The notes under the pieces are model-generated. The model saw only the letters and a program-made list of their open reading frames with translations, was not told the DNA's origin and ran no database searches. This document shows, piece after piece, positions 1-9,640 of a stretch of DNA of 64,000 nucleotides (positions are counted from its first letter, which is position 1; every line of letters starts with the position of its first letter). This DNA is from Lepus europaeus (lineage: Eukaryota; Chordata; Mammalia; Lagomorpha; Leporidae). Location of the stretch: contig NC_084840.1 in the NCBI RefSeq assembly GCF_033115175.1, forward strand, positions 77,825,179-77,889,178. The letters run 5' to 3'. Made by a program: the position numbers and the translations under genes.

Positions 1-394
1 CTAAGCCTGCTGTACTCCAGGGTGCTGGTTGTGTAGCTGGTGCCTGGAATCCAAAAGGAAAGAGAAACACAGCCAAGTGAGTGGGAAAATGCACCTGCGA
101 CCATGACCTGGGCATCTCTACTAGATGTCCATAATGGCTGCCTGGAGAACAGGATAGAAGAGCTTTGAGTTGGGTCATAAATTATAGTTTCAAACTTGGC
201 AGACTAAATTGTAACTACCATGGATGACCAGAAGTCAAAGGATCTACTAGAATCTTTATTAAAGGAGAGAAAAGGGGACTGGAGAGCAGAAGAGAACTGC
301 CATTGGTTGGACAGGCAGGTAAAACAACACCTCATGATTATACTATCTCACACTGCTACCTCTCAATGTACATGTTCCAATTGTTTGTGGATGG
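1..394. other. unique sequence, no gene seen
   Basis: No repeat family, RNA gene or exon was recognised here. A 73-codon frame opens at 220 but it runs into the LTR fragment that follows and has no recognisable domain. Confidence 0.4.
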
Positions 395-833
395 ATTTGT
401 CTGTTTTCTGTAACTATAATAATATACCTGAGGCTGGGTAATTTGTACAGAAAAGAAGTTACTTAGCTCACTGTTTTAGAGACCAATATTGGCAGCCTTC
501 TGTTTGACCTCTTGTGAGGGACCCCTTGATTGCATCAAAATATAGCAGATGGCCTCATGGTGGGAGTGCATGTTAAAAGCAGAGATCACATAGTAAGACA
601 GGAACAGAGACCCAGAGAGGGGCTGGTCCTGATCTTTTTATAACAACCTGTTCTCATGAGAAGCAACCAAGGTCAAACAAGAGCTACATTAATCCCTTCC
701 AAGGGTGATGCCCCAGAGACAGGTAGCCTTCTCCTCTTAAAGGCCCACTACCTTGCAATATTGCCATGCTGGGAAACAAGCCTCCAGCATTGAACCCTTG
801 GGGGACAAACTATTTCCAAACCATGGCAATGGA
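395..833 (-). mobile_element. MaLR LTR fragment (MST/THE1 type)
   Basis: Read on the minus strand, this has the landmarks of a mammalian-apparent LTR retrotransposon LTR. These are a 3' end resembling 'acccagcctcaggtat', an internal 'ctcatgagaacaggttgtt' block, a 'taatgtagctc' block, and a 5' end near 830 resembling the 'ccatggtttggaaatag' start. It is diverged, with no clear target duplication. The subfamily call is from memory of consensus sequences. Confidence 0.6.
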
Positions 834-1122
834 ATTGCTCAACCTTGAAGGATTTACTAGAGTTTACATATTGTTGAGGTGTTTGGGGAGTGCTCATTTC
901 AAGATCCAGCAGGTCAGGAAATCTGCCTGTTGCCAAGGAAGAAAGACACACATGGAAGCTGCATCACAATATCCAGTTCATCTGTCTTTGTGGCTGACCT
1001 TTATGCTTTCAAAGAGACACTAAGGCCCCTAACTTAAACTCATTTCCTAATTGTTCCCCTTGTGCAAAAATACAACGAAAGATAAGAACCACCTCCTGAA
1101 TTGATGTCATGAAGAGCAATTT

Positions 1123-1455
1123 TATTTTTTTAAAGATTTATTTTATTATTTATTTGAAGACAGAGTTACAGAGAGAGGTAGAGACACAGAGAGAGGTCTT
1201 CCATCCACTGGTTCACTCCCCAGGTGGCCACAACAGCTGGAGCTGCGTCGATCCAGAGCCAGGAGTGAGAATCTTCTTCCGGATCTCCCATGTGGGTGCA
1301 GGGGCCCAAGGACTTGCGCCATCTTCTACTGCTTTCCCAGGCCATAGCAGAGAGCTGGATCAGAAGAGAAGCAGCTGGGACTAGAACTGGCACCCATATG
1401 GGATCCTGGCACTTCAGGCCAGGACTTTAACCTGCTGCACCACAGCACCGGCCCC
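1123..1455 (-). mobile_element. CSINE (older subfamily), with target-site duplication
   Basis: This is a full-length tRNA-derived lagomorph SINE in reverse. The T-rich tail complement is at the left, then the 'gacagagttacagagaga' block, the 'ggcccaaggac' core, and the reversed pol III head ending 'gcaccggcccc'. It is flanked by a 14-bp direct repeat atgaagagcaattt (1109-1122) and atgaagaacaattt (1456-1469), one mismatch apart, which marks the insertion. Confidence 0.9.
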
Positions 1456-1483
1456 ATGAAGAACAATTTAAAAAACTTATTTG

Positions 1484-1763
1484 GGGCCAGTGCTGTGGCA
1501 TAGTGAGTAAGCTATCGCCTATGGTACCAGCATCCCATATGGGCACCGGTTCAAGTTCAGGCTGCTCTACTTCTGATCCAGCTCCCTGCTAATGTGCCCG
1601 GGAAAGCAGTAGAGAATGGACCAAGTCCTTGGGCCCTACACCCTGGTGGGAGACCTGTAAGAAACTTCTGGCTCCTGTCTTCTGAGCAGCCCAACTCCAG
1701 CTATTGCAGCCATTTTGGGAGTGAACCAGAGGATACAGGGTCTCTCTCTCTCTCACTCTCTCT

Positions 1764-1798
<35 letters not shown>

Positions 1799-1887
1799 TC
1801 TCCCTCTCCCTCTCTCTCCCTTTCTCTCTCTGCCTCTGTAACTCTGCCTTTCACATAAATGAATCAATCTTTTTAAAAAAAATTATT
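1484..1887 (+). mobile_element. CSINE (older subfamily)
   Basis: The SINE head begins 'ggggccagtgctgtggcatagtg'. A B-box-like 'ggttcaagttc' follows, then the 'ggaccaagtccttgggccc' core and an expanded pyrimidine tract. The end is 'tctgcctttcacataaatgaatc'. Its tail meets the next SINE cluster about 45 bp later. Confidence 0.88.
1740..1832. repeat. (TC)n/(CA)n microsatellite in SINE tail
   Basis: A CT-dinucleotide run followed by about ten CA units and more CT. It grew out of the pyrimidine tract of the surrounding SINE and is likely to vary in length between individuals. Confidence 0.9.
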
Positions 1888-1933
1888 CAAGGTTTCCATG
1901 CTATATAAATTGCTTTAGAAATTAGTACTTGAG

Positions 1934-2272
1934 CCGGCGCCACGGCTCACTAGGCTAATCCTCCGCCTGGCGGCGCCGGCACACCGGGTTCTAGTCCCGG
2001 TCGGGGCACCGATCCTGTCCCGGTTGCCCCTCTTCCAGGCCAGCTCTCTGCTGTGGCCAGGGAGTGCAGTGGAGGATAGCCCAAGTCCTTGGGCCCTGCA
2101 CCCCATGGGAGACCAGGAGAAGCACCTGGCTCCTGCCATCGGATCAGCGCGGTGCGCTGGCCGCAGCGCGCTACCGTGGCGGCCATTGGAGGGTGAACCA
2201 ACGGCAAAAGGAAGACCTTTCTCTCTGTCTCTCTGTCTCACTGTCCACTCTGCCTGTCAAAAAAAAAAAAAA
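1934..2272 (+). mobile_element. CSINE (young, GC-rich subfamily), full length
   Basis: A near-canonical C-repeat. The head contains an A-box-like 'cacggctcactaggc' and a B box 'ggttctagtcc' (about 1987-1997), the two internal pol III promoter boxes inherited from a tRNA. The body is 'cagctctctgctgtggcc', the tail is a CT-rich block, and 'tctgcctgtc' is followed by poly(A). The GC-rich, CpG-bearing body indicates recent insertion. Confidence 0.95.
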
Positions 2273-2287
2273 AAATTAGTACTTGAG

Positions 2288-2594
2288 GGGCGCCGGTTCT
2301 GTCCCGGCTGCCCCTCTTCCAGCCCAGCTCTCTGCTGTGGCCAGGGAGTGCAGTGGAGGATGGCTCAAGTGCTTGGGTCCTGCACCCCATGGGAGACCAG
2401 GATAGGCACCTGGCTCCTGCCATCGGATCAGCGCGGTGCGCCAGCCGCAGCGCACCAGCCGCGGCAGCCATTGGAGGGTGAACCAACGGCAAAAGTAAGA
2501 CCTTTCTCTCTGTCTCTCTCTCTCACTGTCCACTCTGCCTGTCAAAAAATAATAAATAAATAAATAAATAAATAAAATAAAATAAAATAAAAAG
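2288..2594 (+). mobile_element. CSINE (young), 5'-truncated second copy
   Basis: It starts within the SINE body at 'gcgccggttctgtcccgg', so the tRNA-like head with both pol III boxes is missing. The rest runs to 'tctgcctgtc' and an (AAATA)n-type tail. It differs from its neighbour by scattered substitutions and by its tail type, so it is not an exact copy of the unit to its left. Confidence 0.92.
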
Positions 2595-2796
2595 AAATTA
2601 GTACTTGAGCTTTGCTCAACCTGGTAAATAACAGACTCCAAGACCGTTGCATGCCATCCCTGTTGAATAATCACCCCTCAGAAGGTATGCTTTCTCTTTT
2701 CCAAATCACTAGGACAAGAATTTGGTTAGATTCTCAAAAAAAAAAAAAAAAAGCAACAAGATATGAAAAGTACAATCAAGTGGGTGACATAAACAA

Positions 2797-3077
2797 CAAT
2801 TTATCCCTTACAATTTTGGAGTCTAGAAGTCTGAAATCAGACTGCCAGCATGGTCAGGTTCTGGTGAGGATTCCCTGATTGCAGAAGTTTGACTTCCTGT
2901 TGTGTATTCACAGGAAGGAGAAAGGGCCAGAGCTCTCAGGTACTAATCCCATTATTGAGGGCTCCACCCTTTTGACCTAATCACCCCACAATGATTCCGC
3001 CTCTTAATACTATCATGTTGGAGAGTGAATTGCAACATCTGGATTTGGGAGCAACACACGTATTTAATCTGTAGCAC
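2797..3077 (-). mobile_element. MaLR LTR fragment
   Basis: Contains the reversed MST-type blocks 'acaattttggagtctagaag', 'tcaggttctggtgagga', 'agggctccacccttttgac' and 'cctcttaatactatcatg'. The 3' end near 3077 resembles 'taatctgtagca'. Diverged and incomplete. Confidence 0.55.
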
Positions 3078-5756
3078 CAGCGAAGCATATGTGTACGTGA
3101 TATGGTGGTTGGTAGCCCCAAAAAGTCATTTCCTTTTGATTATCTTCTTGGACCTCAAGGCCAAGGAGTCTTCTCTCGTGGTTTTAGCCATCCTGAGTGC
3201 TCAAGTCTGCCAGTCAAAGAAGAGGCAGCATTAGCTTTTCCTGCTTTGTATTGAAATTTCCTTTGAACTTGTTCCCTGCTTTCTTTTCTCATTAAGAGGC
3301 TGCCTGCTGGGACCAACTTCCCAATAACATTACTTTGGTTTTGAATCCCTCTAAAAAGGTGGGACAAACACTAGTGAGGAAAAAAAAAAAAAGCCAGATC
3401 CAAAAGGCACAGCATGTGTGCTTCCATTAATATGAAGTCTAAGAACACACAAAGATGACTTTGCTGTTAGAAGTGAAGAGAGTGATTTCCCTAAGTGGGG
3501 ACAGGTAGAGAAGCTACATGAGGGAGAGTGAGAGGCTCCTGAAGTGTTGGTCATGTGCACTCTATTCATAAAAGTTCAACTAGTGGAACACTTTAAAAAA
3601 AAAAAAAGTGACAAGTACACTTTTCTGTAAGTATAGTTGATTAAAGGTTAAAGACAAAGAGAGGAGGTATCAGTACAGTTCAAAAGTTTGGAGCTTTCTG
3701 CAGATTTGGTTTATCTTCTTCTGCAGGGCATGATTTCCCTCCCATCTTCTCATGAAAACGGCAATGGTATTTAATTTCTTAAGTCAGAAAGGCTCTGACT
3801 TCAGAAGGGAAAGGAAATTCTCTCTCCCTTCTCATTCTTCCAACTCCCAGTCACCCAAGGAGCATGCACAGTGTGGTCTTTAGGCCCCAGGATGTGAAGC
3901 AGAAGTGTGATGCATATTCCATGTGATTAACAAATGCAGGTCCTGGTGTCGGGCAGCCTCCCTTGCTTCCACATGGAAAACAGAAAGTACACCATCCCTG
4001 CCAGGACCCTCCCCACTTGCCTTGGGGTTAGACCCAGTTCCACTGGTCTCATCTGCATGGGTGTGCATGTGATTCATGAAAGATTCTTCTAAGTAAGTCA
4101 TGGACAGAGAGGCATGAGGGGATTTCCTGGAACCAGCGTGGGGCCCAAGAATATGCCTGAGGCAGCTTGATGCCCAAAACTCAGATGAAAACATCACATT
4201 TATTTCCAAAACAGACATCTGCCAAGCTGAGTTGCACTCGTCATCAAACCTAATAACACTTATCTCCAACTAAAATAAAACCCAGCTTCAAAATAAGAAC
4301 ACAGAGTTACATATGAAGCTAAGGGCATGGAAAGATGGGGTTCTCTCTTGGAAGAGCAAAAGCAAAACTCGTGCCAACCAACCAGAGGGAACCTTGTGGA
4401 GTCAGCCCTAGAAAGGTCCTTGTTCTCCTGCTTCCTTCCTCTGTACCCAATTTCGCCAGTATAAGCCCTGATGCCTTCAACATGCCTCCAAAAGAACTCA
4501 TTGGCTCAGGGTAACATCTTCCTGCAGCTACTTCTCTTCTCTCACTTGCAATCACCTTTCTTAGACCATGAAGAGACCCATGTGAATTAACCCCCAATCA
4601 CTAGCACATGCGCTCTAAACTGCTGGAGTCTTCTGAGTCAAGCCTTTGAATCCTAAAATCGGGAGAGACCGTGACAGCCTTTCTGTCTTCAGGTCACACT
4701 GACAGGTTATCTAACCTGTTGTGATGGGAAAGCCAAGAGCTTGGAAATAAGCTTGCCTGCACTGATTTTTACTTTTTTTTAAGGCTTTAAAGTGTTCATG
4801 ATACATGTTATTCTTGAAATATATATGTTATATATTCTTGAAAACATTAAGTTTATCCACTTATATGATATATTTGTAATAACAAGCTCAGGAAAGGAGA
4901 TCCAGAGATAATAAGTTCAAGAGTTCAAGTTCAAATTCCATCACTTTCTAGTGTTTGTTTTTGGGGGTAGATCTTGTCCCCTCTGGATAGATCTCTGTCC
5001 TCCCTCAATATGAACTCAAGCGAGGATATCACAGGATCTCTATGACTCCTTCAGCTTCTGCCAGTGTCTCATTTGTTTTGCTAGGTTAATCCAGTTTCAG
5101 CTTCAGCTCACCCTGGTGCTGTCTCTGGAACTTGAATAGCCCATCCTCAACAACCCTGTGCCCTCTTGGTTTGACCACTGCTGTTCCAGAGGATGCCACT
5201 GTTATAAAGATTGGAGTCCACCGAACCAGGTGCCTCTGAGTGGGCACTGTGTGACCAGACTCAGTGGCTGAGGTGTGGCATGATCTCCTCTCGGGACCAG
5301 CCACCCACCTCACAAATGCTCACCAATACCCACCATCCATGTACACATAAATAAACAAAGGGTGGAGCTACTGTGTCTTTCCTGCATTGAACACATGATA
5401 TGAGTTTCCTAACATAGGGAAAGGGGTCAAGCTGGATGTGGAGGAAACTGAAGTGCCACCTGTCATTTCCTGCCCCAAAGAAGCAAAGAATGAAGAGGCC
5501 TGGTGCCATCACAAACAGGCAGGCAGGGGCCTTTCCTAACTCCCTGCCACAAGGAACCCAAAACATCAGCACTCGAGTTTGAGGAAAACCACTGACCAAC
5601 GTGGTCCTCAAGGTTGAAGCTGGAATCTGGAAGCTTCTCTCGTGGTTTCCTGCTGAATCATCTCTACTTCCTCCTTAATAAACTGCTGCAGAAAGGTGTT
5701 TTCAGCTCTTCTGTGATCACATAGAGTTGAGATTTACAGTACACAAAAAGAGAATT
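3078..5756. other. unique intergenic sequence, no gene seen
   Basis: About 2.7 kb without a recognised repeat or exon. Short A-runs occur at 3379-3392 and 3595-3607. Frames at 3880-4269 and 5261-5611 (minus) are about 115-130 codons. They have no recognisable domain and no splice context I trust. Confidence 0.4.
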
Positions 5757-5758
5757 TC

Positions 5759-6080
5759 TTTTTTTAAGATTTATTTTTTCTTATTTGAAAGACAGTTACA
5801 GAGAGAGATTGGAAGAGACAGAGAGGTCTTCCATTCACTGGTTCTTCCCAAATGGCTGTTATAGCTGGGGTTGGGCCAGGCCAAAGCCAAGAGCCAGGAG
5901 CTCCATCCTGGTCTCCCACATGGTTGCAGGGACCCAAGGACTTGGGGCCAACTTCTGCTGCTTTCCCGGGTGCATTAGCAGGGAACTCGATCAGAAGTGG
6001 AGCAGCTGGTACTCAAAGCTGCACCTATTTGGGATGCCAACATTGCAAGCAGCAGCTTCACCTGTCATGTCATAATGCCA
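5759..6080 (-). mobile_element. CSINE (older subfamily)
   Basis: Reverse-oriented SINE. It runs from T-rich 'tttttttaagatttatttt', through 'gacagttacagagagagatt' and 'gacccaaggacttggg', to the reversed head 'gcagcagcttcacctgtcatg'. The head is diverged from consensus. Confidence 0.8.
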
Positions 6081-6360
6081 AAAGTCAACATCAAAAGGAG
6101 ATTTCAAAAACTGCAGTAGGTGCCAAGAAAGAGGCGAGTGTGTGCACAAGGTATGGGTAAATCATTCCATCCTGAAAGTCAGATGCCAGATGCCACTGAC
6201 TAGGGGTTTCAGGACAGGGTGCAGAGCTGGCCTCATGGCCTGTGCCCTTCCTATCTTTCCCATAGACACGATGTATGGTCAAGAGCTGTGTTTGGACACA
6301 AGTCTGACTCCCAGAGGGGATCTTTTCTAGAACCACCAGCTCTCCTTTTCCAAAGAAAAA

Positions 6361-6600
6361 GTGGCTTGGGGGGCATTTGTTGCAGCAGTGAAGATGCTAC
6401 TCGGGACACTGCATTCCATATCAGAGTGCCTGAACTCAAGTCCTGGCCCTGCCTCTAAATCCACCTGCCTGCTAATGCACACTCTGGGACACAGCAGGTT
6501 TGGGCCCAAATATTGGATACTTGCCACCCATATGGGAGACCTGGATTGAGTTCCCAATGTTCTCTCTCTCTCTCACGCACACTTCAAACAAATAAATAAA
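6361..6600 (+). mobile_element. old tRNA-derived SINE copy
   Basis: Diverged relative of the CSINE group. Landmarks are 'ccatatcagagtgcctgaact', 'cctgctaatgcacactctggga', 'acccatatgggagacctgga', a short CT tract and an (AAAT)n tail. The next copy follows directly. Confidence 0.7.
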
Positions 6601-6840
6601 GGGGTGGGTATTAAGCCACCCCTCGGATCACCCATATCAGGGTGCCTAGTTTGAATCCCAACTATTCTGGTTTTGATCCAGCTTCTTGTTAATGATCACT
6701 CTGGGAAGCAGCAGATGAGAGCCAAAGTACTTGGACCCCTACCACCCCTGTGGAAGACCCAGATGAAATTCCTGGATCCTGCTTCTATCCTCACCCAGCC
6801 TTGGCTGGCCAGCCTTTGGGGACCAACACTCTCACATTCA
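6601..6840 (+). mobile_element. old tRNA-derived SINE copy, degraded 3' end
   Basis: Shares 'cccatatcagggtgcctag', 'tgatccagcttcttgttaatg' and 'cccttggctgg'-like blocks with the preceding copy. The CT tract and A tail are not visible, so the 3' end is lost or too diverged to place. Confidence 0.55.
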
Positions 6841-7256
6841 CACATAATGGCCATACAGGCCCTCACTCAAGTCATTCACGGATATTGTTATTCTTTGATG
6901 GGGCTTACTCAGTCTTGTATTGTGGTAGATGCTGGGGGCCCATCTCGCTCACATTCACTCTTTATGACCTGTGGTGTGGGTATAATTGACACAGTCCCAG
7001 AGCTCTGGGAGGTCACTCTGATGGCCTGATATGGTTTCTCTTGTAGGTATGGTTCAGGGAGAGATGAAAAAAAGCTGAATTAATGCATTCAGAGAGAAGT
7101 TTGGGGCTGTGTTTGGGGAAAGAAGAGCTCTCTCTCTCCCTTCTCCTAGATTTGAACAAGAGTGCACATGATCTTGGAGGTGTTGGTAGCCACATCATCA
7201 TCATGAGAGGAGCCAGTCTGAAACAAATCTGGCCCATGTAAAAGTCAGGGTTGAAG

Positions 7257-7599
7257 GCCGGTGCCACGGCTCACTAGGCTAATCCTCCACCTTGCGGCGC
7301 CGGCACACTGGGTTCTAGTCCCGGTCGGGGCACCGGATTCTGTCCCGGTTGCCCCTCTTCCAGGCCAGCTCTCTGCTATGGCTCGGGAGTGCAGTGGAGG
7401 ATGGCTCAAGTGCTTGGGTCCTGCACCCCATGGGAGACCAGGATAAGCACCTGGCTCCTGCCATCGGATCAGCGCGGTGCACCGGCCGCAGCGCGCCAAC
7501 CGCGGCAGCCATTGGAGGGTGAACCAACGGCAAAAGGAAGACCTTTCTCTCTGTCTCTCTCTCACTGTGCACTCTGCCTGTCAAAATAAATAAATAAAT
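7257..7599 (+). mobile_element. CSINE (young), target site duplicated
   Basis: Complete C-repeat with head 'gccggtgccacggctcac', B box 'ggttctagtcc', and 'tctgcctgtc' followed by an (AAAT)n tail. The direct repeat aaagtcagggttgaa flanks it (7241-7255 and 7600-7614). Confidence 0.95.
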
Positions 7600-7822
7600 A
7601 AAGTCAGGGTTGAAGAGATTCCAGATAACACACAAGACCTGCAGTCCTGATGAAATTCAGAACTTTGGAGCAAATCAACCCAGAAGCTTACTCTAATGTG
7701 GAATGTTTCAGTTGGGTAAATTCACTGACAAATCCCCTGTTCTTTACCCTAACTGGATATGGGTTTTCTGTTGTTGAACTATAAAGCATTCTAAGAAAAT
7801 CATTCTTAGAAAAGGCATTGCT

Positions 7823-8072
7823 GGGGCCAGCACTATGGCGTAGTGAGTAAAGCGGGTAAAGCTGCCGCCTGCAGTGCCGGCATCCTATGGGCACTGGTTC
7901 AAGTTCTGGCTACTGCACTTCCAATCCAGCTCCCTGCTAGTGTGCCTGAGAAAGCAGTCCTTAGGCCCTTGCACCTGAGTGAGAGACCCAGAAGACGCTC
8001 CTGGATCCTGGCTTCGGATCGGCCCAGCCTCTGCCTTTACAGCCACTTGGGGAGTGAACCAATGAATGAAAG

Positions 8073-8122
<50 letters not shown>

Positions 8123-8172
8123 CTGCTTCTCTTAAACTCTACATTTCAAATAAATAAATAAATCTTTTTTAA
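7823..8172 (+). mobile_element. CSINE (older), target site duplicated
   Basis: The head begins 'ggggccagcactatggcgtag' and carries a small internal duplication of 'gtaaagc'. The CT tract at 8082-8117 is expanded. The flanking direct repeat aaaaggcattgc lies at 7810-7821 and 8173-8184. Confidence 0.92.
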
Positions 8173-8189
8173 AAAAGGCATTGCCACTT

Positions 8190-9130
8190 TTGTGTATCTA
8201 TTATTACAAATAAAGTAAAAAGTCTGTGTTTGCTGTAAAAGTCCACTAGAAGACAAGTCTTAATGCCTTCCAACCAGATTGTCAGAACAACACCTATATA
8301 GGTGTCCAGAACCACTGGACAGGGACCTAAAAAGCCCCATTAAAACACCCCAATGTGTCTCATGACCTCCTGAGAATCTTTCAAATATGTTATAGATTTC
8401 TGAGCAGACTGAGCAACGTGATGAGTGAGCTAGTCCAGGAGATTGTCAGTGAGAAGCAGAGGGATCGAAAGCAGAAAAGTAAGCTGGAAGACAGGAACTG
8501 TGATCTGGTCTGTGGGATGCCAGCTAGAGACCAAAGGGAAAGCAAAGGTAGAATGTGAGAGACACTTCCAGGAGGAATCCAGTCTCAACTATGAGCTGGC
8601 TTGGAGCATGGTGACGCTTTTCCCAAAAGAGAGTAGGGTGGGAAGGTTGAGGGTGCTGAGACCAGGAATTGAGCAATTTGGTTAAATTAACCATGATGCT
8701 TACAAAGTGGAAATTTAGAAATATCTAATTTTGTCTTCAATTATTTATGGTTTTGTTGAATTTTCCTTTTACTTGTTTTGGTTTGCAGAGTGTGTTGGGA
8801 TGTTAGAGTGGTGAGTGGGAGATTTATGAGAATGAGAGCATGAGAAATCACTCCTTTACTTAAAGGCATCCAGGATGGAGGTGAGAAAACACAACTCTGA
8901 TAAATGTATTTCCCTGTTCAAGCCCTAAATGACTGCATGGGAAAACACCACCAGCACCTGCATATTGGCAATACTGTTTGGCTCCTCACGTGGTAAGTTC
9001 AACTAATAAAGTCCTCCATTTTAGAAGATATCCTAAAATAAATTAAATATATCTTGCATACTTAAATGAGATACACCATTACAAAACAGTTGACATTTAT
9101 GGGGTAACTAAAGAAAAAATTATTATTTTT
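8190..9130. other. unique intergenic sequence, no gene seen
   Basis: No repeat or exon recognised. Frames of 67-80 codons at 8355-8685 overlap one another and show no domain. Confidence 0.4.
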
Positions 9131-9146
9131 AAATAATATTTGTTTA

Positions 9147-9410
9147 GGCTGGTGTTATGGCACTGTGGGTTAAGCCACTGCTTGTGGTGCCAGCATCACA
9201 GCAATGAGCACCAGTTTGAGACCCAGCTGCACAGCTTCCAAATTGACTCCTTGCTAATGCTCCTGGGAAGGCAGCAGGTGGTGGTGCAAATACTTGGGTC
9301 CCTGAGATCCATGTAGGATATCAGAATGGAGCTCCTGGCTTTGATTTGGCCCAGCCTTGGCTGTTGTGACCATTTAGGGAGTGAGCCAGAGGTTACAAGA
9401 TTCTCTCTCT

Positions 9411-9443
<33 letters not shown>

Positions 9444-9534
9444 CACACACACGCACACACACACACATTCATACACAAAGTCTCTCCTTGTCTCTGTGTT
9501 ACTCTGCCTTTCAAATAAATAAATACATATTTTA
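9147..9534 (+). mobile_element. CSINE (older), target site duplicated
   Basis: The head is 'ggctggtgttatggcactgtg', the body includes 'cctgctaatg'-like and 'ccatttagggagtgagcc' blocks, and the tail holds a CT/CA-rich microsatellite at about 9402-9470. The direct repeat aaataatatttg flanks it at 9131-9142 and 9535-9546. Confidence 0.9.
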
Positions 9535-9544
9535 AAATAATATT

Positions 9545-9640
9545 TGCTAGATGAGGAAACACAGAATGATCAACAACAGAGCTGAATCCTGACTCAGATC
9601 TCTTAGGCTCCTGCACTACAGCTGTGACCAGCTCTTCTGC
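9545..9640 (-). mobile_element. MIR fragment
   Basis: Reversed MIR core features: 'agatgaggaaacacaga', then 'cagagctgaatcctgactcag' and 'ctcctgcactacagctgtg'. Short and old, so the identity rests on the order of these blocks. Confidence 0.5.

Larger units (their letters stand above)
1919..2609. repeat. target site present three times around two tandem SINEs
   Basis: The 15-mer aaattagtacttgag occurs at 1919-1933, 2273-2287 and 2595-2609, before, between and after two same-strand CSINE copies. Two copies are expected from one insertion. A third implies either a second insertion at the same nick site or duplication of a SINE-plus-target unit. Confidence 0.92.

Noticed and set aside
1740..1832. 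regular repeats as a CRISPR array
   Set aside because: Dinucleotide microsatellite in a mammalian SINE tail. No repeat-spacer structure exists anywhere in the window.
1934..1997. tRNA gene candidates in SINE heads
   Set aside because: A and B boxes are present, but no cloverleaf anticodon arm or acceptor pairing is kept. They are pol III promoters of SINEs, repeated about 35 times.
2024..2563. 179-codon frame
   Set aside because: It lies wholly inside two tandem CSINEs. Similar frames recur in every young CSINE (7245, 14429, 18968, 52202) and reflect the SINE consensus, not genes.
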